Origin: Alphaproteobacteria bacterium
Lineage (GTDB): Bacteria > Pseudomonadota > Alphaproteobacteria > Rs-D84
Assembly: GCA_013316395.1 (NCBI GenBank)
Contig: WSMU01000016.1
Location: 1 to 22,736 of the forward strand
DNA length: 22,736 nt
Direction of reading: 5' to 3'
Part shown: piece after piece, positions 1-6,282 of the stretch
Position numbering within the stretch: position 1 is the stretch's first letter
How the letters are laid out: every line of letters begins with the position of its first letter
Translations under genes and position numbers: made by a program
The notes under the pieces: model-generated
Told to the model about the DNA's origin: nothing
The model's input: the letters and a program-made list of their open reading frames with translations, nothing else
Database searches by the model: none

Positions 1-61
1 ATCGTTAGTGCAGATGAATAATATCATATATATAAATGCGGCGCAAGAAAAAAATAAATGC

Positions 62-84
62 AAAAACCACTCTCTAAAAAATGG
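62..84 (-). terminator. Terminator of small RNA copy 0
   Basis: On the minus strand CCATT (80-84) can pair with AGTGG (67-71), including one G.U, with an 8-nt loop. A run of five U follows (62-66). The stem is weak, but the position matches the terminators of the two sister RNAs. Confidence 0.45.
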
Positions 85-235
85 GAAGGCTGGATGTTAA
101 GAACTACTATTAAAGAATAGCACGACTTATTGGTTATTCGTCGTCATCCAACCATAATGTTAGAGTTTATTATATTCATTATGATTGCTTTAATATGTAG
201 GTTCTTAAGCCTATACCGACAACACATCGATACAT
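62..235 (-). ncRNA. Small structured RNA, copy 0 of a three-member family
   Basis: No coding frame is evident here. On the minus strand the RNA would fold as: closing stem 201-208 with 97-104 (8 bp, plus 3 bp after a bulge, 197-199 with 105-107); hairpin H 160-165/147-152 approximately (TCTAAC with GTTGGA, one G.U); hairpin P3 140-144/122-126 (5 bp) with the 13-nt loop GAATAACCAATAA; and a 3' segment 88-96 that can pair with 145-153 (8 Watson-Crick pairs plus one G.U). P3 directly abuts the 145-153 strand, as in the copies at 17055 and 17298. The GC-rich P4 hairpin of those copies is not obvious here; the equivalent stretch is A/T-rich. A TTGAAA-17-TATAAT promoter lies upstream and a T-tract ends it. 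Plus-strand mismatches C90.A151 and C70.A81 become G.U on the minus strand. The architecture is seen in the sequence; transcription and function are inferred. Confidence 0.62.
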
Positions 236-240
236 AGGTA

Positions 241-269
241 ATTATACATAAGATTTTGTAGGATTTCAA
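241..269 (-). promoter_or_regulatory. Sigma70-type promoter of small RNA copy 0
   Basis: Read on the minus strand: TTGAAA (269-264), a 17-base spacer, then TATAAT (246-241). The expected start of transcription is near 234. It points away from tyrS. Confidence 0.7.
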
Positions 270-291
270 TATATTTAAACATCTGAAAAAG

Positions 292-320
292 TTGCGCGGA
301 CGCTAAAAAGCTGATATCAT
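292..320 (+). promoter_or_regulatory. Probable tyrS promoter
   Basis: TTGCGC (292-297), 17-base spacer, TATCAT (315-320). The start of transcription would fall near 327, only about 16 bases before the tyrS start codon, so the leader would consist of little more than the ribosome site AAAAGGGA (327-334). Confidence 0.5.
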
Positions 321-342
321 TTGGGCAAAAGGGATTTTTGGT

Positions 343-1557
343 ATGCAAAACGAGCTGTTGCGCGAGTTGACTGCGCGCGGATTTATAAATCAGGTGTCTA
401 ATATCGATGCGCTGAACGATGCGCTGAATGCGGGCCGGATTGCCGCATATTTGGGGTCGGACCCAACGGCGGATTCACTGCATGTGGGGCACTTGGTGCC
501 TGTGATGATGATGCGGTGGCTGCAAAAATACGGGCATCGACCAATAATGCTGGTCGGTGGCGCAACGGGGCGCATCGGCGACCCGTCGGGCCGTGACAGC
601 GGGCGTCCCATGATGACAGAAGAAGTGCTGGCTCATAATATTGCAGGACTTAAAAAATCTTATTCTAAATTTTTTCGTTTTGGCGACGGTGCGGCCGATG
701 CTATTATGGTTGATAACTATGACTGGATGAAGGGGTATTCGCATCTGGATTTCCTGCGGGATTTTGGTACTGATTTTACCGTGCCGCGCATGTTGTCCAT
801 GGAAAGCGTAAAGCGTCGTCTGGAGACGGGAATGACATTTCTGGAGTTTAACTATATGACGTTCCAGGCGGTCGATTTCCTGACGCTTTATAAAGATTAT
901 GGCTGTATATTGCAGACATGTGGCGCGGACCAGTGGGGTAACGCCATTATGGGGATAGAGCTGATACGTAAAAAGCTGGGAAAAGAGGCGTTCGTTCTGT
1001 CCACATCGCTGATTACCGATTCTAATGGTAAAAAGATTGGGAAATCAGCCGGAAATGCTATCTGGGTGAACGAAGATAAAACATCCCCTTATGAATACTA
1101 TCAATATTTCCGCAATACGCCGGATGATTTGGTGGAAAAGTTTTTGAAAATATTTACGGAAATCCCATTGTCTGAGATTGAGCGCCTGGCGGCGCTAAAA
1201 GGGGCCGAGCTGAACGAGGCTAAGAAGATTTTGGCATATGCCGCGACAGAGATTGCGCATGGTACCGCGGCGGCGGATGCGGCGGCGGATGCGGCGGCGG
1301 CGCTGTTCGGTGGCGGGGCCGATATGTCAAATGCACCGTCGGTGGAATTGCCAATGAATGCACCAATGGGGGTTGTGGATTTTCTGTGCGCGGCGGGGCT
1401 GTTCCCGTCTAAGTCAGAGGCGCGTCGCATGGTAGAGCAGGGTGGCATCCAAATAGACGGCGTAAAAATAACCGACCCGCGCGCCATGATTGCCCCGGCG
1501 TGCGATATTATGGTTCAAAAGGGCAAGAAAACTTTCCTGCGGGTGATGTGTAAATAA
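343..1557 (+). CDS. tyrS: Tyrosyl-tRNA synthetase
   Basis: Charges tRNA-Tyr with tyrosine in the cytoplasm (class I synthetase). The 404-residue length is typical of bacterial TyrS. The HIGH-type motif reads HVGH (about residues 47-50), the tyrosine/tRNA region contains CGADQWGN, and the KMSKS-type loop reads KIGKS. The last ~65 residues form an S4-like RNA-binding domain (FPSKSEARRMVEQGGIQIDG). The start at 343 is supported by AAAAGGGA eight to nine bases upstream. An alanine-rich stretch encoded by GCGGCGGATGCGGCG repeats (about 1267-1310) sits between the catalytic part and the S4 domain and looks like an expandable linker. The stop codon shares its last base with the next ATG (TAATG), so translation of the EnvC-like gene is probably coupled. 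Confidence 0.96.
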   Translation: MQNELLRELTARGFINQVSNIDALNDALNAGRIAAYLGSDPTADSLHVGHLVPVMMMRWLQKYGHRPIMLVGGATGRIGDPSGRDSGRPMMTEEVLAHNIAGLKKSYSKFFRFGDGAADAIMVDNYDWMKGYSHLDFLRDFGTDFTVPRMLSMESVKRRLETGMTFLEFNYMTFQAVDFLTLYKDYGCILQTCGADQWGNAIMGIELIRKKLGKEAFVLSTSLITDSNGKKIGKSAGNAIWVNEDKTSPYEYYQYFRNTPDDLVEKFLKIFTEIPLSEIERLAALKGAELNEAKKILAYAATEIAHGTAAADAAADAAAALFGGGADMSNAPSVELPMNAPMGVVDFLCAAGLFPSKSEARRMVEQGGIQIDGVKITDPRAMIAPACDIMVQKGKKTFLRVMCK

Positions 1558-2633
1558 TGCGGCGCTGGGCGATAATCTTTGCAGCATTTGTAACGATTGC
1601 CAGCCCGGCAATGGGGGCCAGTGAACTGGCCAAAATCAATGCCCAGATAAAGCAGACCGAACAGCAGGATAAAAAACTGGCCCAGCAGGTAAAAACATCC
1701 GAGCGTGATGTTGCTGCAACGAAAAAGAAGCTGGTCCGGGCCGCCGACCAGGTCAGTACACTGGAAGAGCAGCGCGGCGCCATCGCAAAAAAAATAGCCG
1801 AGCTGGACGATAAAATAGAAAAACTGTCGGCGGAAATTGACCGCAACAAAGGCCGCATCGCAGATGCCGCCGCCAGTATTTTATTCGTTGCATCACACCC
1901 CAGCTTTGATACTGAAAACATGCGGCAATACGCACTGGTGTCGTCCGTGTTGTCAGGGGCTGCAATCAGCTTTGATGAAGAAATGCGTCGCGCCGAAGAG
2001 CAGATAAAAGAGCTTAGCGAGATGCGTGACGCACGCGCGATTGAAAAGGAAAAATTGGACCGAACGGCGAAAAAATATGCCGCTGAAAAGACGCAACTGG
2101 ACAAACTGTTGCGTCAGCGCGCAGCCCAGAATGAAAAGCTTAAAAATGAACAAATGGCGGTTCGCAAAAAGCTGCGCGATTTGTCCGCGCGTGCGAAAAA
2201 TATATCCGAACTGTCCGCAGGCGTGGGGAGTTCCAAGATGTTATCCGATGCGCGTTTTTCACGGCGAAAGCTAAATACACCCGTGCGTGGGCGCCTGGTT
2301 GTGCGATTTGGCGAGAAGACGGCCCTGGGGCTGAATTCGGACGGATGGCGCATACGTACGCGTGGCGATGCACTGGTTATGGCGCCCGCCGATGGCGAGG
2401 TAAAGTTCGCCGACAGCTTTCGCGGATTTGGCAAGGTTATCATTATGTCGCATAAAAACGGATATAATACTGTTATGACAAACCTGGGGCAGATTGATGC
2501 AGTGGTCGGCCAGGATGTTCTGGCGGGGGAACCGATTGGACGTATGGACCCGAACAAGCCAGAGATGTATCTGGAGGTACGCCGCGGCAACAAGGCTGTG
2601 GACCCGGCCAATATGTTTAAGGAGCCGGACTAA
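1557..2633 (+). CDS. EnvC-like murein hydrolase activator (degenerate LytM)
   Basis: A secreted protein of 358 residues: a signal peptide ending near AMG-ASE (residue ~20), a long Lys/Glu/Gln-rich coiled coil (about 22-225), then a C-terminal LytM/M23-fold domain (about 240-352). The zinc-ligand positions of active M23 peptidases are not kept: the first motif reads NSDGWRIRTRGD, the usual HxH region reads YLEVR, and only the SHKNGYNTVMTNL strand keeps family character. That is the pattern of EnvC and related activators, which switch on amidases at the division site instead of cutting murein themselves. The start ATG overlaps the tyrS stop codon, so the gene depends on tyrS transcription and coupled translation. 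In many proteobacteria envC lies next to ctpA; here ctpA follows two genes later. The specific partner amidase cannot be told from this window. Confidence 0.82.
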   Translation: MRRWAIIFAAFVTIASPAMGASELAKINAQIKQTEQQDKKLAQQVKTSERDVAATKKKLVRAADQVSTLEEQRGAIAKKIAELDDKIEKLSAEIDRNKGRIADAAASILFVASHPSFDTENMRQYALVSSVLSGAAISFDEEMRRAEEQIKELSEMRDARAIEKEKLDRTAKKYAAEKTQLDKLLRQRAAQNEKLKNEQMAVRKKLRDLSARAKNISELSAGVGSSKMLSDARFSRRKLNTPVRGRLVVRFGEKTALGLNSDGWRIRTRGDALVMAPADGEVKFADSFRGFGKVIIMSHKNGYNTVMTNLGQIDAVVGQDVLAGEPIGRMDPNKPEMYLEVRRGNKAVDPANMFKEPD

Positions 2634-2643
2634 GGCATGCCTC

Positions 2644-2672
2644 TTGACAAAAAATGCCGTATGTGCTATATT
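2644..2672 (+). promoter_or_regulatory. Near-consensus sigma70 promoter
   Basis: TTGACA (2644-2649), exactly 17 bases, TATATT (2667-2672). The transcript should start around 2678-2680, giving a ~150-nt leader before the phosphotransferase gene. The -35 box begins only 11 bases after the envC-like stop. Confidence 0.82.
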
Positions 2673-2677
2673 TGTTA

Positions 2678-2829
2678 GGTAAATAGTTGCGCACGAATAA
2701 AAGCCACCGTTTGGATTAGGCAACTGAAAAGACATAAAAAAGGCGGGTTTTCGGGCGCAGAAACAGGAATAAAAACAGCCACCCCAAACGGTGGTTTGGA
2801 TTAGGCATATATTCCGGGAGGATACAGAC
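2678..2829 (+). promoter_or_regulatory. Structured 5' leader with a repeated motif
   Basis: The leader begins with GGTAAATAGTTG (2678-2689) and holds CCACCGTTTGGATTAGGC at 2704-2721. A second copy of its 3' part, GGTTTGGATTAGGC, lies at 2793-2806, 10 bases before the ribosome site GGGAGGA (2816-2822). Possible helices are AGTTGC (2685-2690) with GCAACT (2720-2725), CCACCGTTTGG (2704-2714) with CCAAACGGTGG (2784-2794, 11 bp), and two competing local hairpins: CCACC (2779-2783)/GGTGG (2790-2794) and CCAAAC (2784-2789)/GTTTGG (2794-2799). Mutually exclusive folds suggest a cis-regulatory RNA. I do not recognise a known riboswitch class. A related leader is at 20179. Confidence 0.5.
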
Positions 2830-3744
2830 ATGAAAGACATAGGAAAACTGCCGCATGGGCGCGAAAGTTATGTGTCTTACTATGGTGATTATGTGTTGAA
2901 GCGACCGCTGCCGTGGCTGGGGGATGATGCGCGTAATGCATGGCTGGCGAAACAGCACCGGACCAAGGATGCAATTGATTCTATTCGTGCGGTTAATAAC
3001 CCTATCTATAATGTTCCGCAAATGCATTATATCAATGATGTGGAATACCAGATTCTGGAACAGCGTGCGCAGGGTGTGCCCCTGACCGCACAGTTGTTTA
3101 ATTCGTTGACACGACGCCAGCAGGTTGAAATCGTATATAGTCTGGCTCATTTTTTAGTCGATATGAACGAATCTCGTCCCGTGAAAGAATGGACGCGTCA
3201 TAAAATTGCGGACGAGCTGAAGTTTGCACGTCTAGAGAACTTTATAGGCGGGAAAATGGCGCGGTTTTTTACCGACGGCGAAGTGCGATATATGGCCGGT
3301 ATCCGTGACGAGATCGGGACATTTGAATATGAAACGCGTCCCGTTTGGTCGCACTGTGATTTAAATCCCGGCAATGTGCTGTATGATGCGCGAACCAGCC
3401 GCCTGTCCTTTATTGACTTTGCTGAGGCGAACTATCGCTTTGTTTATCGTGATATTTTTTCACCTGTTTCAATGGAGCTGGGGGTTGGGCGTCGCATTTA
3501 CGATGCTTACAAGGAAATACATAACGACGACCTGTATGATATGCCGGATGCCAATAATCCCAATATTCAGAAAATCATGAAGTTTAGAATGATGACGGTT
3601 CTGCTGCGTCGCTTTATAAAGGCCGCCGATGATTTGCGTGTAAATCCCGCCAATGCGAAAAGTGTTGAGAACAATGCTCAAAAAGTTGATTTTATGCGTG
3701 ATTTAATGGCAAAACTCAAAGAGATAGAAGCAGCGGTTAAGTAA
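2830..3744 (+). CDS. APH/choline-kinase-like phosphotransferase
   Basis: A 304-residue cytoplasmic protein with the small-molecule kinase fold of the APH/choline kinase superfamily. The N-lobe keeps a lysine in a beta strand (YVLKRP), the catalytic loop reads HCDLNPGNVLYD (HxDxxxxN pattern), and the metal-binding motif is IDFAEA, in the place of DFG. The substrate cannot be named: family members phosphorylate choline, ethanolamine, sugars or antibiotics, and a cell-envelope amino-alcohol or sugar is as likely as drug resistance. I chose ATG 2830 over the ATG at 2791 because GGGAGGA sits seven bases upstream and because 2791 falls inside the structured leader. It has its own strong promoter and leader, and a terminator follows directly. 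Confidence 0.8.
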   Translation: MKDIGKLPHGRESYVSYYGDYVLKRPLPWLGDDARNAWLAKQHRTKDAIDSIRAVNNPIYNVPQMHYINDVEYQILEQRAQGVPLTAQLFNSLTRRQQVEIVYSLAHFLVDMNESRPVKEWTRHKIADELKFARLENFIGGKMARFFTDGEVRYMAGIRDEIGTFEYETRPVWSHCDLNPGNVLYDARTSRLSFIDFAEANYRFVYRDIFSPVSMELGVGRRIYDAYKEIHNDDLYDMPDANNPNIQKIMKFRMMTVLLRRFIKAADDLRVNPANAKSVENNAQKVDFMRDLMAKLKEIEAAVK

Positions 3745-3752
3745 AATAAAGC

Positions 3753-3786
3753 AAAAAAGGAGCCAGAACATTTCCGGCTCTTTTTT
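3753..3786 (+). terminator. Intrinsic terminator after the phosphotransferase gene
   Basis: GAGCC (3760-3764) pairs with GGCTC (3776-3780), flanked by A6 and T6. The A/T flanks make it usable on both strands, and it overlaps the last codons of the convergent Fic-like gene. Confidence 0.85.
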
Positions 3787-4495
3787 ATTTGCGGCGCTGG
3801 CGTCCGGCAGCTGCGATTTGCAGCAGACGGTTTTCTATATTATTTTGCGTGCGGCGCATTACTTCCAAGAATATTTGTTCGTAATAGCTCTTTTGATTTT
3901 TATTTTTTATCGCATCAATATACATTTCGCGGTCGCCCGGTTCACTGAAAAATATCGGGGTCAAGCCGTTTTGAATTAAGTAGCCATTCATGATTGTGCG
4001 GGCGGTGCGCTTGTTAAAATCCGCAAATGGCTGAATCGAAACGATTTCATAATGTATCTGGAGTGCGGTGCGCAGCGGGTCGTTCGACGGTTGAGCCAAC
4101 GTGTAATATACGTTATCCATGCGTTCATAGATTTCATTGAACTGAGGTACTTCGATATTAAGTGAACTTAAATCCACAGGGCGCGTGCGCATTGCGCCAC
4201 CTGGGACATCGGTGCCACGACAAATTAGCTGATGTATTGTGCGGACGGTGGCGGCATCAAACGTTTCGTTGTTGTGCAGCAAAATGTAATCCATCGCGCG
4301 TGCCAGGCAGTTTTTGCGCATCTTGTTTTCGTTACTGTGAATAAAGTAATCACTTGATTTCGGGCATAATGCCTGATTTTCGCGAATAAGCTGGCTTTTC
4401 AAAAATTGAGGATAGGCCAGCCAATATACCGGACTGCTTAGAGTCTCGTATATGTCGCGACTGCTTGTTTGTATTCTTGCTTTTAGTTTTCTCAT
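3785..4495 (-). CDS. Fic-family protein with altered active site
   Basis: A 236-residue Fic/Doc-like protein. The core is visible: an upstream helix region (LARAMDYILLHN), the beta-hairpin region, and the motif helix-loop HYEIVSIQPFADFNKRTAR. Fic enzymes transfer AMP or other phosphate groups from a nucleotide to target hydroxyls, using the His of HPFx(D/E)GN(G/K)R. Here that His is Gln (codon CAG, complement of 4031-4033) and the loop reads ADFNKR, so ordinary AMP transfer is doubtful while the Arg/Lys anion-hole residues remain. No clear inhibitory (S/T)xxxE(G/N) helix is visible. Start 4495 has GAGG about seven bases upstream. It is monocistronic, with its own promoter, and convergent with the phosphotransferase. 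It could be a pseudo-enzyme, a regulatory Fic protein or a decaying gene. Confidence 0.8.
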   Translation of the reverse strand: MRKLKARIQTSSRDIYETLSSPVYWLAYPQFLKSQLIRENQALCPKSSDYFIHSNENKMRKNCLARAMDYILLHNNETFDAATVRTIHQLICRGTDVPGGAMRTRPVDLSSLNIEVPQFNEIYERMDNVYYTLAQPSNDPLRTALQIHYEIVSIQPFADFNKRTARTIMNGYLIQNGLTPIFFSEPGDREMYIDAIKNKNQKSYYEQIFLEVMRRTQNNIENRLLQIAAAGRQRRK

Positions 4496-4521
4496 ACTGG
4501 CCTCAGTTCTTTATACTAATA

Positions 4522-4549
4522 ATTATAACCCAAAAACAATATTTGTCAA
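4522..4549 (-). promoter_or_regulatory. Promoter of the Fic-like gene
   Basis: On the minus strand TTGACA (4549-4544), a 16-base spacer, TATAAT (4527-4522). Both boxes are perfect consensus. The start of transcription would be near 4515, about 20 bases before the ATG. Confidence 0.78.
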
Positions 4550-4652
4550 TGTTTTTTGTGAAAAACTCACTTGCGACGCTGGCGTTTTTGTTTTAAGCTT
4601 TGCTTACAAGTATTTATATATTGCATATATACAGGAAAGGTAAGGGGATAAA

Positions 4653-6113
4653 ATGCTTAAAAAGTTGCTGGTTTTATTGATTATAGCCGCGCCTGTGGCC
4701 GGGATTTGCGCACCGGGGACGAAAAACAAAAAGGATGAGCCGGTTGTTCACCTGACGGATGAGCAGATTTATGAAGAACTGAAAAAACTGGCCATGGTGT
4801 TTGAAGTTGCTCGTGATAATTTTGTAGAGGAAGCAGACGAGAAAAAAATGCTAGAAGGGGCCATGAATGGCATGCTGGGGGCGCTGGACCCGCATTCTTC
4901 GTATCTGTCGGCGGATGACTTTAAGGACTTTAATGATAAATCGCACGGTGAATTTGGCGGCCTGGGCATTCAGATAACAAGCGACCGTGGTGCGGTGCGT
5001 GTGATTGCGCCCATTGATGATACACCGGCGGAAAAGGCGGGAATAAAGGCAGGGGATTATATCACCCATATTGATGGCGAGCAGGTGTTTGACCTGACCC
5101 TGAATCAGGCGACGCAAAAGATGAAGGGGCGCCCGGGGACAAAGGTTAAGCTGAAGGTAGTGTCCGAAGGGCAGGAACCGCGTGACATAACGCTGAAACG
5201 TGCAATTATTAAGGTAAAATCAGTCAAGTACGAAGATAAAAAGCTGGCGGGGGATGAGTCCGAGAATCCGGAAAAAATCGGCTATATAAGAATATCTGAT
5301 TTTGGTGCGACAACGACCAAGGAGCTGAAAGAGGCGATTGATGCACTGGAAAAGAAGGATGTAATCGGTTACGTTTTGGATGTTCGAAATAATCCGGGTG
5401 GGTATTTAACCGCCGCAATAGATGTTTCAGACGCATTCTTGGACGGGGGTGAAATTGTATCTACGCGCGGCAAGGGCAAGGCGGATATAGAACGTAGCTT
5501 TGCCAAGCCCGGTGACCGTACAAACGGAAAGCCAATAGTGGTTTTGATAAACCATGGCTCTGCATCGGCATCAGAGATTGTTGCGGGTGCGCTACAGGAT
5601 AATGGCCGGGCGCTGGTTATGGGCTCACAGTCTTTTGGCAAAGGCAGTGTTCAGCAGCAAAAGCCCCTGGGGGACGGTACGGCAATACATATTACAATTG
5701 CGCGTTATTATACGCCTTCGGGTCGCTCTATCCAGAATGAGGGCATAACACCGGATATCGAGGTTTTGCACAGCAAGGTAGAGGTTTTGGAAAAGCGTGA
5801 GAGTATGTATTCCGAAGCATCGTTTAAAAATTCTCTTAAAAACGAAACGGCTAAAAAGAAAGCTGATAAGAAATATAAAGACGATGCGGAAGAAAAGGAA
5901 GAGCTAACGGATGAGGAAAAGGATGCGCTGGATTATCAGTTGCAGCGTGGAATGGATATGGTTCGTGCCATGGCAAAGCTGAAAACGCGTGTGGTGGTCC
6001 CTGTTTCGGTATCCGCAGGAGAAGAGATGACGACCGAGGGCAAGGGGGACAAGCCCGCCAAGGATGACAATATCCGGGCCGAGAATGCAGAGCAGGGTAA
6101 AGGCAAAAAATAA
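4653..6113 (+). CDS. ctpA: Carboxyl-terminal processing protease (S41)
   Basis: A periplasmic serine protease of 486 residues. It has a signal peptide (residues 1-~20, cleavage near GICA), an N-terminal region with LDPHSSYLSADDF, a PDZ domain (about 95-180; FGGLGIQITSDRG and PAEKAGIKAGDYI) and the S41 core. The catalytic dyad is visible as GSASASE (Ser305, possibly Ser307) and SFGKGSVQ (Lys330), the usual 25-residue spacing, after VRNNPGGYL. A Lys/Glu-rich low-complexity tail follows from about residue 390. CtpA-type enzymes trim C termini of exported proteins and turn over murein hydrolases, which fits the EnvC-like gene nearby. The start is supported by AAGGGG nine bases upstream. The long charged tail is unusual in composition but common in alphaproteobacterial members. 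Confidence 0.93.
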   Translation: MLKKLLVLLIIAAPVAGICAPGTKNKKDEPVVHLTDEQIYEELKKLAMVFEVARDNFVEEADEKKMLEGAMNGMLGALDPHSSYLSADDFKDFNDKSHGEFGGLGIQITSDRGAVRVIAPIDDTPAEKAGIKAGDYITHIDGEQVFDLTLNQATQKMKGRPGTKVKLKVVSEGQEPRDITLKRAIIKVKSVKYEDKKLAGDESENPEKIGYIRISDFGATTTKELKEAIDALEKKDVIGYVLDVRNNPGGYLTAAIDVSDAFLDGGEIVSTRGKGKADIERSFAKPGDRTNGKPIVVLINHGSASASEIVAGALQDNGRALVMGSQSFGKGSVQQQKPLGDGTAIHITIARYYTPSGRSIQNEGITPDIEVLHSKVEVLEKRESMYSEASFKNSLKNETAKKKADKKYKDDAEEKEELTDEEKDALDYQLQRGMDMVRAMAKLKTRVVVPVSVSAGEEMTTEGKGDKPAKDDNIRAENAEQGKGKK

Positions 6114-6116
6114 ACT

Positions 6117-6142
6117 AAACCGGGGAATTATCCCCGGTTTTT
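6117..6142 (+). terminator. Intrinsic terminator of ctpA
   Basis: A ten-base-pair stem AAACCGGGGA / TCCCCGGTTT with an ATTA-type loop, followed by T residues, begins three bases after the ctpA stop. Confidence 0.9.
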
Positions 6143-6219
6143 ACATGGTTTTTATAGTTACGGTATTTGGGAATATTGTATCGCATGACTTTGGCTAATG
6201 GGAAAATATGAACTAACTC

Positions 6220-6248
6220 TTGCCTTGGACAATTATTGGCGGTATTAT
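6220..6248 (+). promoter_or_regulatory. Probable nifJ promoter
   Basis: TTGCCT (6220-6225), 17-base spacer, TATTAT (6243-6248). The start would be near 6255, 28 bases before the nifJ ATG. Confidence 0.5.
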
Positions 6249-6282
6249 TTGCGCGTTATAAATTTTATGGTAAGGAAAAACT

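Noticed and set aside
1267..1310. Trinucleotide-rich tract as a repeat insertion or frameshift in tyrS
   Set aside because: The GCGGCGGATGCGG tract stays in frame and encodes an Ala/Asp linker; the S4 domain after it is intact.
2791..2829. Earlier start for the phosphotransferase gene (ATG 2791)
   Set aside because: It lies within the hairpin-forming leader and has no ribosome site, whereas ATG 2830 follows GGGAGGA at good spacing.
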